A stretch of 64,000 nucleotides of DNA from Capra hircus (lineage: Eukaryota; Chordata; Mammalia; Artiodactyla; Bovidae), in assembly GCF_001704415.2 (NCBI RefSeq), contig NC_030813.1, positions 14,588,001-14,652,000 of the forward strand. Direction: 5' to 3'. Made by a program: the position numbers and the translations under genes. Below, piece by piece: positions 9,783 to 22,620 of the stretch. The notes under the pieces are model-generated. The model made no database searches, had not been told where the DNA came from, and worked only from the letters and a program-made list of their open reading frames with translations. How positions within the stretch are numbered: the stretch's first letter is position 1; every line of letters begins with the position of its first letter.

Positions 9783-10927
9783 CTATGATTTCATCATTAG
9801 CAGGTGTTTGCCATTTTAAAAGGAAGAGGAGGATCTATCCAGACAGAGGAAATGTGGGCAAAAGCTTAAAGACGTGAGCGTGTGTCACCTGTCAGTGGAG
9901 TAGTGATGAGTTCCATGTAATCAGAACATGGGTGTCAAGGATAGAAGAACATTAGTTTCAAGACGGAAGGGGTGAAGTTCATGAAAGACTTTTGTGTCAG
10001 AGTATAGTTTGGATGCATTTGAAGAAATGATAAAATGGGAGCATTTCATGCTTAGAGTTATACAAGGACACTTTCTTATGTTTGTGTATATACAGGGGAT
10101 ATTAATGGGGATAGGAAGAAAAGAGGAAGCAATGGTGAAAAGCCATAGCCAGGGAAATCATTTTAGAATGGTATTTTACAAGGCAATTTTTAATGTAATA
10201 TAGGAAGACTTGATCTGTTTGAGTTAATTAGTGTATACCCAAAGGTTAGCATGGTGCCTGATTTGTAACAGACATTTAGAGATTATAGCATGAATATAGA
10301 AGTGTTTAGAAACAAGTGGCTGGAGCTTACCTTTGAAACTAAAGCCAGGAGATATCATTTTATTACTTTTACTCTGAACTGAATTCCTTGATTGTGCTAT
10401 AAGGGCATTTTCCCATGCAATTACAATAAGGTGCTTTGGATATACATTACTATAACTTTTATAAATATATTACCATCCTTATCTTAAAACTAAAGATAAT
10501 TAAAGTTCTCCATTACTAAATTATGAGTTGGAGAAATGTATACTTTTTAAATGTTTAATATTCTTTAAGAGTATAATTCCTTTGTATCCAATTAGTAGAA
10601 ATTCTTCTAAAAAGTATTTATCGAGTTCTAAAAAGGTCACAGAAATTCACAAAATTAGTACTTTGGAAAATTTATACATTGTTTCAGAACAGTTCTCACT
10701 AAGCCTGTGATTTGGGACAAGTGATTTAAGTTCCTTGTGTTTAATGTCTTTTTCCTTTGGCAGAAGAGACTAGCTTTATTACTTAGTTAATATTGGCAAG
10801 GATTATTAATATGTGAAGATGCAAATAATTATTGCTTTATCTTTCTTTTCCTAGTTTTACATTTCCAGAATAAAATTGTTTCATTAATTAAACTTTATTT
10901 TTAGTTATTATTTATTTAACACTTTCC
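9783..10927. other. No recognised feature
   Basis: AT-rich, apparently unique sequence. Open frames at 9994-10203 and 10528-10710 lack any recognisable domain and look random. Confidence 0.5.
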
Positions 10928-10996
10928 CGGGTGGGCTACCGTCTATGGGGTCGCACAGAGTCGGACACGACTGAAGCGACTTAGCAGCAGCAGCAG
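10928..10996 (+). mobile_element. Bov-A2 SINE 3' end fragment
   Basis: Starts abruptly at 'gggtgggctaccgtctatgg' and ends in the typical GAAGCGACTTAGCAGCAGCAGCAG tail. Only the last 70 bp are present, and the next SINE follows without a gap. Confidence 0.85.
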
Positions 10997-11190
10997 GTGG
11001 TGCAGTGGTAAAGAATCCACCTGTCAATGCAGGAGACATGGGTTTGATCTCTGAGTCTTGAAGATCCCCTAGGGGAGGAAATGGCAATCCACTTCAGTAT
11101 TCTTGCCCAGAAAATCCCATGGACAGAGGGGCCTGGTGGGCTACAGTGCACAGGGTCATGGAGACTTGGACATGAGCAAGTTGGATAAAA
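10997..11190 (+). mobile_element. Bov-tA SINE
   Basis: tRNA-like head 'tgcagtggtaaagaatccacctg', 'caggagacatgggtttgatctc', then BovA body 'ggaaatggcaatccacttcag', 'ccatggacagaggggcctgg'. The first few bases of the head are missing where it joins the fragment at 10996. The 3' end runs straight into BovB. Confidence 0.88.
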
Positions 11191-12618
11191 CCTAAAAGAT
11201 GATGCTGTCAAAGTGCTGTACTCAATATGCCAGCAAATTTGGAAAACTGAGCAGTGGCCACGGGACTGGAAAAGGTCAGTTTTCATTCCAATTCCAAAGA
11301 AAGGCAATGCCAAAGAATGTTAAAACTACTGCACAATTGCACTCATCTCACACGCTAGCAAAGTAATGCTCAAAATTCTCCAAGCCAGGCTTCAAGAGTA
11401 CATAAACCATGAACATCCAGATGTTCAAGCTGGATTTAGGGAAGGCAGAGGAAACAGAGATGAAATTGCCGACATACACTGGATCATCAAAAAAGCAAGA
11501 GAGTTCCAGAAAAACATCTACTTCTGCTTTATTGACTATGCCAAAGCCTTTGACTGTGTGGATCACAGTAAACTGTGGAAAATTCTTAAAGAGATGGAAA
11601 CACCAGACCACATTACCTGCCTCCTAAGAAATCTGTATGCAGGTCAAGAAGCAACAGCTAAAACTGGACATGGAACAACAGACTGGTTCCAAATCAGGAA
11701 AGGAGTATGTCAAGGCTGAATACTGTCACCCTGCTTATTTAACTTATATGCAGAGTACATCATGCAAAATGCTGGGCTGGATGAAGCACAAACTGTGGAA
11801 TCATGATTGCTGGGAGAAATATCAATAACCTCAGATATGCAGATGACACCACCCTTATGGCAGAAAGTGAAGAAGAACTAAAGAGCCTCTTGATGAAAGT
11901 GAAAGAGGAGAGTGAAAAAGTTGGCTTAAAGCCTAACATTCAGAAAACTAAGATCATGGCATCTGGTCCCATCACTTCATGGCAAATAGATGGGGAAACA
12001 ATGGAAACCATGACAGATTTTATTTTTGGGGGCTCCAAAATCACTGCAGATGGTGACTGCAGCTATGAAATTCAAAGATGCTTGCTTCTTGAAAGAAAAG
12101 CTATGACCAATCTAGACAGCATATTTAAAAGCAGAGACATTACTTTGCTGAAAAAGGTCTGTCTAGTCAAAGCTCTGGTTTTCCAGTAGCCATGTACAGA
12201 TGTGAGAGTTGGACTATAAGGAAAGCTGAGTACCGAAGAATTGATGCTTCTGAACTGTGGTGTTGGAAAAGACTCTTAAGAGCCCTTTGGACTACAAGGA
12301 GATCCAACCAGTCCATCGTAAAGGAGATCAGTCCTGAATATTCACTGGAAGGACTGATGCTGAACCTGAAACTCCAATACTTTGGCCACCTGATGCAAAG
12401 AACTGACTCACTGGAAAAGACACTGATGCTGAGCAAGATTGAAGACAGGAGGAGAAAGGGATGACAGAGGATGAGATGGTTGGATGGCATCACCAACTCA
12501 ATGGACATGACTTTGAACAAGCTCCAGGAGTTGGTGATGGACAGGGAATCCTGGTGTGCTGCAGTCCATGGGGTTGCAAAGAGTGGGACACGACTGAGAA
12601 ACTGAACTGAACTGAACT
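11191..12618 (+). mobile_element. 5'-truncated BovB
   Basis: Starts at 'aaaagatgatgctgtcaaag' and ends in an ACTGA tail at about 12600-12618. Open pieces are 11366-11719 (RT: LQARLQEYINHEHPDVQAGF, FCFIDYAKAFDCVDHSKLWKIL, ending at a TGA that replaces the usual Cys in GVCQGC) and 11803-12189 (NNLRYADDTTLMA with intact YADD). Same subfamily-like changes as the copy at 1-868. No convincing TSD seen. Confidence 0.92.
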
Positions 12619-14245
12619 GAGCATGCAAGTGCATTTGCACATGGGCCAAATAGTGTATTATAGTTGTAAAAGCATTATTTTTTTCTGTCAAAAACACCCA
12701 AGTGAGTAGTATTCCCATTGTACAGAAGAGTAAATGTATAAAGAGAGAAGTGATCTGCTCAAGGTTATGCAGCTATATATCAAGAAATTTGAAAACTGTG
12801 ACCAAAACTAATATGTTACAGTAGCTAGTGTTAATATTTGATGTTATATATCAATCATAAACATTAATGGACCTGCTACTTCTCTTAATCTGTGGAGATT
12901 AAAGCTTCTCTAATCAATGTAGTTTATTCCTTACAATGACATATTAAGTAGATTATATCCAATCACTTATTGTTTCTTCACTAAATTTGTTAACTCTCTG
13001 CATATATTCCCTGCAAAACATGTTTAGTAAAAGAAATAAAATGAAGAAAAGTAAGTCTTGTTTAGTAAAACAAGTCAAGTATCTTTATGGGTTCTATTAT
13101 TTCTAAATCATAAAATAATTTTTATTATTACCAATACTACCTCCATTAATATTTCATTGCTCTAGGCTTATCAATTGATATGCTTATTGATTATCACATA
13201 AATCAATACACATAAATATTGTTCATTTAATATCTCAATATATAGTGACTTTCTATTTTAAAGAGTCTGAAATAGTCTCTGGTCCAGGAATTTTAAGCAC
13301 TAAAATTTCTAACCACTTATGTTTCAGCATATCCAATGACAGCCTTTTATTTTCACATTTTGTATCTCTAATCAAAAGACTTTCCCTGAAATCACCATTA
13401 TTAAATGGCAAGACATCGTTAAAAAATTTTTTTTATTTCGTGTACTAATACAATTCTTCATCAGGTTTAATTTCCCCTTAGTCTTCTTGATAGAGTCTGT
13501 TTCACCTACTAGTTTTGACATTCCAGTTAAGGAAATGTTATCTTTCTATCTCTATTATGTTCAGCAGGTCATATTCTCCATCATTTAAAAACATTTCCAG
13601 TTAATCTTTTTAATTTCTCATTTACTTTGTAGTTACTTATAGGCAATTAGGTGCGGTATGTTAATATTACTTATCATTTATCTTATATTTCATCTTCGCT
13701 TGTAGAACTCCCTTTTATCTCCATTGTACATGTTAAGATTATTTGGGCTAAGCAAAAGATCCTCCTTTAATACCCAATTTAAAGCCAACTTAATGAGCCC
13801 TGCCAGTTCTGAACACAACAGGGAGTTTGGTATCCCATCTGGTTAAGTGGAGACTACAATAACTTCCATGATGAGGACATCTGTTTAGACAAATCAGAGT
13901 TCCATAAATCCAACACTCGCCTTCCTGAACCACTGAAACATTCATTGTTTGTGCATTATCTTTATTCTCTTCATTCATTATTGCAAATGTTCATGATGAT
14001 GCTCTTTCTTCAGTTCCCTTTAACTAAACTTGATAGGCATAAAATAAAGCATACAAAGCTGATATCATGTAACAAGTTCAGTTTTGCCCCACTGTATTTG
14101 TGTCGAGTACATTTAGAAAAGTGATAAATGTATAGCTTTGATGATGGCCATAGCAATAATAATAGTCAACATTTATACAATGTTCACTGTATAAGAGACA
14201 CTTTACTAATCAATTTATATTAACTATTTCCTTTAAACATCATTT
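12619..14245. other. AT-rich DNA with one MIR-like patch; otherwise nothing recognised
   Basis: Low-GC sequence with short random frames (for example 13245-13448, 13790-13978). Apart from the MIR-like piece at 12695-12800 no known family or gene is visible. Confidence 0.5.
12695..12800 (-). mobile_element. MIR-like SINE relic
   Basis: 'ttcccattgtacagaagagtaaatg', 'gatctgctcaaggttatgcagct' follow the reverse complement of the MIR core (cattttacagatgaggaaactgaggc ... ttgcccaaggtcacacagct). Strongly diverged. Confidence 0.6.
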
Positions 14246-14252
14246 TAATCTT

Positions 14253-14457
14253 GAAAGTGAAAGTTTTGGTCACTCAGTCATGTCTTACTCTTTGAGACCC
14301 CATGGACTATAGCCCGACAGGCTCCTCTCTTCATGGGATGCTCCAGGCAAGAATACTGGAGTGGATAGCAGTTTCCTTTTCTAGGGGATCGTTCTGACCT
14401 AGGGATCAAATCCAGGTTTCCTGCACTGAAGATAGATTCTTTACCATCTGAACCACC
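14253..14457 (-). mobile_element. Bov-tA SINE
   Basis: Complete minus-strand copy: AGTGAAAG-type tail, body 'cactcagtcatgtcttactc', 'gggatgctccaggcaagaatac', head 'gggatcaaatccaggtttcctgca', 'accatctgaaccacc'. TSD taatctt at 14246-14252 and 14458-14464. Confidence 0.92.
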
Positions 14458-14944
14458 TAATCTTAGGAGGAAAGTGGGAAATAAATGAGCATTTCGACTG
14501 TCTCTTCAAATGCATTCCTCATCAATTGTGTAGCAAGTAAGGACATAGTAAATACATGCTATAAAAGATTTCCACATGCACACACAAACTTTCTGCCCTC
14601 CCCAGTTTCCATTTTCTCTTTCTCCTGATGCCTTACTTACCTGTGGAAGCCTGACCTATTTTCATATATGAACAGAGAAATTAATTTCCTCATGCTACCT
14701 ATTTCAGTGTTACTTTCACAATTTTACAGTGGAAACAAAAGAAACTTTATGCTTTAGTATACAGATGTGGGAAAACAAACCTTAGGTATGAATACCTCAT
14801 CAAAACAAAAAACAACACAAAAGCATATACCCTTGTAACTTATGACAATTCAATTCATCATCTACTCTTAGGACCTTTTACAACCATGCCAAATGTTGTG
14901 ATAATCACTGAAAATACAGAGTGAAAGACATGCTGGCAGTTTCA

Positions 14945-15060
14945 AGGAGAATAATACTGGAGTGGGTAGCCTATCCCTTTTCCAGTGGGCCTTCCCAACC
15001 CAGGAATTGAACAGGGGTCTCCTGCATTGCAGGCAGATTCTTTACCAGATGAGCTACCAG
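14945..15060 (-). mobile_element. Bov-tA SINE, partial
   Basis: Only the head half is present: 'aatactggagtgggtagcc', 'cccaggaattgaacaggggtctcctgcattgcagg', 'accagatgagctaccag'. The 3' half is missing. Confidence 0.85.
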
Positions 15061-15309
15061 TACAGAAGATACTAGAAAGTAATAAAAGCCTCTAATGTAA
15101 GTAAAAATATTTATCTAATGAATATTATTACTAGAAAAAGCCTTAGTCTCTCTCTGTCTGACCTTATTTACCTCTATCTTATGTACCATTTTAATGTCTA
15201 AAAGAGCATAACATCTTATATACAAGAACTTAGAAGAATGACTTGCTTATTTGGAGTAAAATGTGATTCTTTATAACAACAGGAGAGGGAATCTTTGCAA
15301 AGACCTGGG

Positions 15310-15528
15310 AGTGTGTGTTCTCAAGTCATTTCTGACTCTTTGTGACCCCATGGATAGAGTAGCCTGCCAGGCTCTTTTGTCCATGGAATTTTCCAGGTGG
15401 GAATACTGGAGTTGGTCCCCATTTCCTCCTTCAGGGGTCTTTCTGAGCCAGGGATCAAACCTGTGTCTCTTGCATCTCCTGCATTGGCAGATGGATTCTT
15501 TACCACTGAGCCACCTGAGGATTTCCCT
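15310..15528 (-). mobile_element. Bov-tA SINE
   Basis: Minus-strand copy: 'aagtcatttctgactctttgtgacccc', 'ggaattttccaggtgggaatac', 'gggatcaaacctgtgtctcttgcatctcctgcattgg', 'accactgagccacctgagg'. A short AAT repeat (about 15550-15568) lies downstream. Confidence 0.9.
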
Positions 15529-15825
15529 TTAAAAGACCTACGAAGTTTAAAAAATAATAATAATAATGGAGATATATACCATGGAGGCAAACAAATTACA
15601 GTAAGCCCTAAGGAAACTATTATAATATATTGAATGATCAGTGATCATAATAATGTCAAGTCATAAAGGAGAGTGAAATTTTAAGGAGTGTGTTGCATTT
15701 GAAAATTCACAGAAGTATTCAATACATTTTAAATATACTTTTATTTAAATGTATCTTGTCTTTTTAAATGATTCAGCTTAAGAGCATTAATCATCAGTTA
15801 TCCAGTGAACTTTGACTATACAGGC

Positions 15826-16568
15826 CTTTGTCAGCAACATCTCTGCTTTTTAATATGCTGTCTAGGTTGGTCATAGCTTTTCTTCCAAGGATCAAGTGCC
15901 TTTTAATTTCATGGCAGCAGTCACAGTTCACAGTGGGTTTTTAGCCCAAGAAAATAAAATCTGCCATTGTTCCCACTTTTTTCCCCATTTGTTTGCCATG
16001 AAGTGATGGGACCAGATGCCATGATCTTTGTTTTCTGAACATTGAATTTTAAGCCAGTTTTTTCATTCTCATCTTTCCCATTCATCAAGAAGCTCTTTAA
16101 TTCCTCTTCACTTTCTGCCTTTGGTGTAGTATCATCTACAAATCTGAGGTTGTTGATATTTCTACCAGCAATCTTGATTCCAGCTTGTGAGTTATCCAGT
16201 TTGGCATTTTGCAGACTGATGATGTACTCTGCATGTAAGTTAAATAATCAGAGTGACAGTATACAGCCTTTGTTATACTCCTTTCTCAATTTTGAACCAG
16301 TCTGTTTTTTCATGTCCTGTTCTAACTGTTGCCTCTTGACCTGCATAGAGATTTCTCAGGAAGCAGGTAAGGTGGTCTGGTATTCCCATCTCTGTAAGAA
16401 TTTTCCACAGTTTGTTGTGATCCACAAAACTGTAGTCAGTGAAGCAGAAGTAGATGTTTTTCTGGAACCCCCTTGCCTCCTGTATGATCCAATGAATGTT
16501 CGCATTTGATTTCTGGTTCCTCTGCCTCTCTGAAATCCAGCTTGTACATCTGGAAGTTCTAGGTTCAT
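15826..16568 (-). mobile_element. BovB internal fragment, both ends missing
   Basis: Minus-strand RT and connection domain only. It starts at the 'aacatctctgctttttaatatgctg' region, so it lacks the 3' end and tail, and stops near 'catctggaagttctaggttcat'. The catalytic region reads FVDD-like (cagatttgtagatgatact on the minus strand). More diverged than the other copies, so probably older or a rearrangement product. Confidence 0.88.
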
Positions 16569-17227
16569 CCATGCAGGGAAACAAGGAGTTTTACTCTCTC
16601 CCAGATCTCTAAGAATTTCCAGGATGGTAAAAGTCCTGTGATCATTTTTGGTTCTGCAGTCACCGAATTACCATTTTGCATTTGCTAACTCTTTAACACA
16701 AAAAAGTTCACAAAAGGAACTCAAAAGTGATTTCCTTTACATTTTAAGACTAGGAATAAATAAGTGTATTATGCCTGATAAGGGTTTAAGAGTATTTACA
16801 TGACCAAAGTCCTGAGACTTGAAAACTTCCAGAAAAAATGGGCAGAGAGATGTTGGTATACTTAACCCCCAAGGTGGGCAGGTTGATTTTAAAATGCTAG
16901 ACTTATCAGAGGTCTGACAGTATTCTAAAGCTACAACTCCCAAGTCAGTAGTAGTATATTGAAAGATTAGATTCTACATCATTTTAGTTTGCTCTCCCCT
17001 GATTCCAACAACATTCTCAGCTGCCAAAATGGAGACAGTCCCCTCAAAAGTGAATATATAGGAAATTTCAAAGACATGGATCTCATTTATATGCAAATCA
17101 CTATTTTAAGAAAAACAAGTCATATTTTCTGAATATAAAACTTTTGCACATCTAGCTCCAGCATTCATACTAATAAGCTCCACATCACTCCCTTCTTCTC
17201 CCCAAGACTTTGGTAATAGTTCTACAT
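16569..17227. other. No recognised feature
   Basis: Moderately AT-rich sequence, no gene or repeat family identified. Confidence 0.45.
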
Positions 17228-17342
17228 CATTCCCTATGTCCTTTTGCATTTTAAAAATAGCTTTATTATATGTATACTGAAATGCAATAAATGACTCATG
17301 TTTGAAGTGTAATTTGTAAAATTTTGACATATATACTAACCC

Positions 17343-17552
17343 ACTTCCCTGACAGCTCAGATGGTAAAGAATCTGCCTGTAATGAAGCAGACCCAGGTTC
17401 AATCCCTGGGTTTGGAAGATTGCCAGGAGAAGGGAGTGACAACCTACTCCAATATTCTTGCCTGGAGAATTCTATGGACAGAGGAGACTGGCGGGCTACA
17501 GTCCATGGGGTTGCAAAGAGTCAGACACAGCTGAGAGACTCACACACCACAA
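17343..17552 (+). mobile_element. Bov-tA SINE
   Basis: 'acttccctgacagctcagatggtaaagaatctgcc', 'caggttcaatccctggg', 'ttcttgcctggagaattctatgg', 'ccatggggttgcaaagagtcagacaca'. Full length with a short CACA tail. Confidence 0.92.
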
Positions 17553-17848
17553 TAAAAACATAGACCCACAAAATGATTACTACAACAAAGAATATGAATA
17601 TACCTATTATCCCCATTTTCTTACGCCCCTCTTAATCCTTCACTATCACCCTTACCTGCCACGTCACCTTTGCCACAGACTCAAGCAAACACTGCACTGT
17701 CGCTATAGGTTACTTTGCATTTTCTAGAACTTTAAACAAATGGAATCATACGGTATGCTTCCTCTTCTTCTTTTTTGTCTAGCTTCCTTCTTTTATATTG
17801 AATGAGTAGTGTTTGTTTTAGGATATACCATGGATTATGGAAAGGTAT

Positions 17849-18050
17849 GGCCTTCCCTGGTGGCTCCGTGGTAAAGAATCCACCTGCCAATGCAAGCAAC
17901 ACTGGTTCCATCCCTGAGACCAGAAGATCCCCTGGAGGAAGAAATGGCAGCCCACTCCAGTGCTCTTGCCTTTAAAATCCCATGGACAAAGGAGGCTGGC
18001 AGGGTAGAGTCCACAGGGTTGCAAAGAGTCGGACACGACTGAGCATGCAC
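17849..18050 (+). mobile_element. Bov-tA SINE
   Basis: 'ggccttccctggtggctccgtggtaaagaatccacctgcc', 'tggttccatccctgag', 'gaaatggcagcccactccag', 'gttgcaaagagtcggacacgactgagcatg'. Full length. Confidence 0.92.
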
Positions 18051-18204
18051 AGGCGGAACATGAATAGATACATAGTCCATTCACTTGTTTTGTTTGTTAT
18101 CTGTTCTCTGTGTCCACTCAGGAATTTGTGCCCATGTAGGAATTTGGTTGCCTTACTTCTGCAAATCTGCACACATTTGAGTCTGCCTGTGTTTTGTAAA
18201 TTCC

Positions 18205-18378
18205 CAAATCATCGAGTCTCAAATTTGGCCGCACAATGAAATCACATGAGGAAATTTATCACCATGGGTACCTAAGGTCTCACCCTAGAGATTCTGATTT
18301 TATTAGCAAAAAGATTTTTAACAACTCTCCTGGTGATTCTAATAAGCAGCAAAGTTTAGGAACCATTGTTCTACACTA
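18205..18378 (+). mobile_element. MER5A-like hAT DNA transposon relic
   Basis: 'agtctcaaatttggccgcac', 'aatcacatgaggaaattt', 'gattctgattttattag', 'caactctcctggtgattctaat', 'ggaaccattgttctac' follow the layout of the MER5A non-autonomous transposon (cagtggttctcaaa ... aatcacctggggagctt ... agattctgattcagtag ... aggtgatgctgatg). Old and diverged. Confidence 0.7.
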
Positions 18379-21300
18379 CTTCTCAAAGGTTCCAGTATAT
18401 TTATGTTCTATAACTAGTATTAAGAACGAATTCTGCTATGATTGCAACACTGAACACATGTAGGAATATATATTCTTAGTCTGAAAATGAAAGACAAGCG
18501 CTTCCTGGAGCAACAACAATCTTTTCCAACCTGTATGTCTTTGCTAGAGGGACTGATACACTTTCCATTTCAGAATGTTTCTTCCTTGACCTTTTGCAGT
18601 CGACCAGATGCTTCATTATTCCTTATTATGAGTTTTACAGAATCAGATGAGTGCTATTTGCATTGGCCTCTATCAGTTCCTGGTTAGGGGCAGATTAAAA
18701 TGACTATATTACCTTTAGAAGAATTTCTCTGTTAGCACTAGTTATATTCAGGAGACCTTTTAAAAGTAAACAAGAAAACCCTTCCTAATATAATCTATTT
18801 TGGAGGATGGGATTTGTGGTTGATTGCACTCACATTATTATTTAAAATAACTGCAAAAGAGAGAAGAGGCACAAAATATAAAATACTAAGATAAGGCATT
18901 ATGAAATACTAATACTAATTGTAAAATACTAAGATATGACATTAAAATAAATATCTAAATTTTAGAATTCACTTATTTTGACTTATTGAACAAATTTATT
19001 TGAAAAGATCTTTTAAAAATGCTTTTTAGTTGTTGGATTTGAAGTTTCTCTGAAGCATCTTTTTTTTTTTTTTTTCTGCCAGTAGAATTCTCTGAGGCAA
19101 ATTGAGTGAAATATTTCGCTGGAGGGGATACTTTACTTCCAAGAAGCATTCCTTTGCGTCATGAAATATATCAAGGAAAGAAAAAAAAAAAGACAATGCC
19201 AAAATTTGTGACAGGCAAAAATGTATACTATTAATATGGTAATGAGATCTTTAATTGTCCTACAGCTTTAATCATGGTTTTGAAATACCTCTGTTAACTA
19301 TTCAAGTATTAAAACACGCACCCACATAGTTTTCACTTCTTTCATTTAAATATTCTTTGTTTTTCCCTTTGATGGCATGTCAAGGGAAGAGAATGCCCTT
19401 TCCTACTTATCTCAGACATCTGCTGCTAAGGAAACTTCTGTTAATTATACTGACATATCTAACCTGTGAGGATCTTTTTTTTTTTTTTTTTTAAGATGAG
19501 CTGGAGACTAAAAAGTAAAAAGAATAAAAGAGGAGCTACATTTAAATCATCCTGTAATTGAATGATATGTCTAAGTCATTTTCCCATTAATAACTTGGTT
19601 CATTTTCATACACTCAGAGTCTCTTTAACAATTTAAGGTCTAAATAGTCAGAACATGCTTTCTAAGCAATTGGAAGGCAAAGGAGATATATCAAAGGTAA
19701 GAATGCTCATTTTATGTTTAAGGTTCTCCTTTTAAAAGTCTGGGTGTGTGATTTTATTTTATTATTTTTTGGCATAGTTAGTATCTCAGGTCCTTAATAG
19801 TATCTTGCATCGTTATATTAAGGAAGTTCTTGCCTGAAGGAAAAGAGAAGATTTATTCCAATGAGATTTTCTAAGATATTGTGTGGATTGTAGATGGCAT
19901 AGTTTTACATTTATTGAAATTGTCTTTCCTCTTGGGTCTTAAGAAAATGTGCCTAAAGCTATTATCGCATCTATCGACTCTGTGGGATTTCATGAACGTG
20001 GCTCTCTGTCCCAAGTGGTTCAAAAATGACCTTTATGAGCCAAAGTTCAAGCTGAGTGAAGGTTCTGAGATGGAGATTAGAGACCTGTCAGTTGTCTGGA
20101 AGGATAAAAGTGTAAAATCATATGTGGCACTCAGTTCAGTCACATCAAACACTGAGAAATGTTTACTGAATGAACTACACCATCCCTAATCACACTTGTC
20201 CCTTAAGTATCCACATTATCATGGGCCCCAAACACCCAGAGATGTTGTGAATGCAGAGCTCCTAATAAGTATGCACCAATTACAGCAGGCATGTGCTTGC
20301 ACCTTAATTTCTTACAGCAATTATTTTTACTGTTTAAATGAATTTGACTTGTTGAAAACTCTCCATCCCATTCCTCCACTTCTTTTAATTAACTTTTCAA
20401 AATTAAGAGAGAACAATCTTAGACATCATAGATGTTATTAAATATAATGGGAAAAGCAAAGCAAAAAACATGCTTATGAGAACAATATATGAACATTTCC
20501 TGAAGCATGGTGCTTTTAAAGAACAAGTTCCCTTTATGCACAGTTCAATAATATCTAATTCATGGGAGTAATACAGGGGAATTTAAGTGACAAAGGCAAA
20601 GAAGCCAAGTGTGAATGTAAGACTTGCAATTTCTGGAGGTCAGATACTCTTCTGCTGCAAACACCACTACCACTGAAAATGAACGAAGCTGGAGTGGAAG
20701 TCTTCACTAGGAATACCTCCCATCTCCCATTATACCCGCTACTGTGTCACCACAGTCTTTTAATTTGCCACATCTTGGTTATATATTTTCATTTCTGAAC
20801 AGCTGAAGACATTCTGCATGCCACACTAATGTATCATTTGGAAAACAAATTGGCACTAATCGGCTTGTTATATTTACATGATGCAATATTATACGCGTTT
20901 GGTTATTTGAGACTTACATGTCCTTGCTGGAAAAAGAATAAGTTAAGCTAATGAATTATTTGGGATAGTAGCCAAACTATCTAAAAGACAAAACTGTACT
21001 AAGAAAATTTTAAAAAGCTAAAGTCATAAATCTGGGCCCTGGAAGTCCTGTTATTTAAACAACTGTTTATTTTTATTAGCTACTCAAAACTAGTTTTACT
21101 ATAGCATTGTCCATTATGTACTTGGAGGTCTAAAGATTTCAATACATTGTTCTTCCCATGAAATAGCTGTCAGATTATAATTAGATTCAGTATGGCCTTA
21201 AAGCACATGTGTTTCCTTTAACATTTATCTTTAAACAGATTTCTAACTTATTATTAGTTCTTTTATTTTAATGCTTACAAAGAGAACTGATTTCCCTAAG

Positions 21301-22009
21301 TTAAAATTTAAGTAACTCTTGATCTTCACTAATTCCAAATTGTGTAACATCATAAAATAATCTAATTTAAAAAGCAAAGGTCTCTACTTTACATAATATA
21401 TTCAACAACCAACAACTAAAAACTTTTGTGATTTTTTTTTGTAAGGGAATTATGTAGACAAGAGCTTAGTTGAAGTTGATCTCTATTTTATATCTTTATA
21501 GATAGAGAGTTAGAAGAATAATGCTAAAAATTTCTATAACTAATATATCAATCTCTGCCACCTTGAAATGATTCTGTTTCTAAGTGGAGGAAAGATTGTT
21601 TAAAATCTTCTCTATTCAAAACTAAATTATAAACACAGAATAAATCATATAGTAGAATGCTTAAACTATTTAGAACATTTCACCTCTCCCATCAAAGTGT
21701 AAGTTTGTGACTCACGTCCTCTCTTTCAAAAGATCATAGATTTAAGTAATATATGGACTTGCTACCTAACAGTCAAGAGAATTGCTATCAAAAATACATT
21801 TTAAAAACATTTGATGAATATTTACAGAATTGCTTCTGCTTTGACAAATCATAACGTTACAACTTTGGGAATGTTGCTCTAAAGCCTTCCAACCTAAGGA
21901 TCAGAGAAAAGTCCTCCCCTACATCTGGCAGATGGAGGGGGAAAGTAACCATTTTCAAAACATGCCCAAGACCCTCTGTTTTCCTTAACAAGGCCTTCCC
22001 TCAAAGAAA
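18379..22009. other. 3.6 kb with no recognised interspersed repeat
   Basis: AT-rich, apparently unique sequence. It contains T-runs at about 19060-19075 and 19471-19492, an A-run near 19180 and an imperfect direct repeat (aaaatactaagata at about 18880 and 18923). Open frames at 19881-20189, 20196-20441 and 20562-20798 have no recognisable domain. No exon, RNA gene or recent transposon visible. Confidence 0.5.
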
Positions 22010-22620
22010 ACTATTTTACTGGAGCCTAAAATCACTGCAGATGGTGATTGCAGCCGTGAGATTAAAAGACACTTACTCCTTGGAAGGAAAGTTATGATCA
22101 ACCTAGATAGCATATTAAAAAGCAGAGATATTACTTTGCCAACAAAGTTCCGCCTAGTCAAGGCTATGGTTTTTCCAGTAGTCATGTGTGGATGTGAGAG
22201 TTGGACTGTGAAGAAAGCTGAGTGCTGAGGAATTGATGCTTTTGAACTGTGGTGTTGGAGAAGACTCTTGAGAGTCCCTTGGACTGCAAGGAAATCCAAC
22301 CAGTCCATTCTAAAGGAGATCAGTCCTGGATGTTCTCTGGAAGGAATGATGTTAAAGCTGAAACTCCAGTACTTTGGCCACCTCATGTGAAGAGTTGACT
22401 CATTGGAAAAGATTCTGATGCTGGGAGGGATCGGGGGCAGGAGGAAAAGGGAACGACAGAGGTTGAGATGGCTGGATGGGATCACCGACTCGATGGATGT
22501 GAGTTTGAGTGAACTCCAGGAGTTGGTGATGGACAGGGAGGCCTGGCGTGCTGCGATTCATGGGGTCGCAGAGTCGAACATGACTGAGCGACTGAACTGA
22601 ACTGAACTGAACTGAACTGA
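22010..22620 (+). mobile_element. 5'-truncated BovB
   Basis: Begins around 'ctattttactggagcctaaaatcactgcag' and runs to a long ACTGA tail (about 22591-22620). It contains only the C-terminal coding end and 3' region, with stops such as 'tgctgagg' at 22223 and 'cctcatgtgaag' at 22381. A possible short TSD (tatttt) is not secure. Confidence 0.9.

Larger units (their letters stand above)
17228..18115 (-). mobile_element. Ancient L1 (L1M-type) 3' end, interrupted by two SINEs
   Basis: Diverged but colinear match to an old mammalian L1 3' region read on the minus strand: 'agctttattatatgtatactg', 'ttgacatatatac', 'tttgcattttctagaactttaaacaaatgg', 'aatcatacggtatgc', 'tttttgtctagcttcc', 'gaatgagtagtgtttg', 'tccattcacttg'. 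SINEs at 17343-17552 and 17849-18050 are inserted in it. Confidence 0.7.

Noticed and set aside
22010..22030. TSD tatttt for the BovB at 22010-22620
   Set aside because: The left bases can equally be BovB sequence ('tttatttt..ctgg'), so the duplication is not secure.
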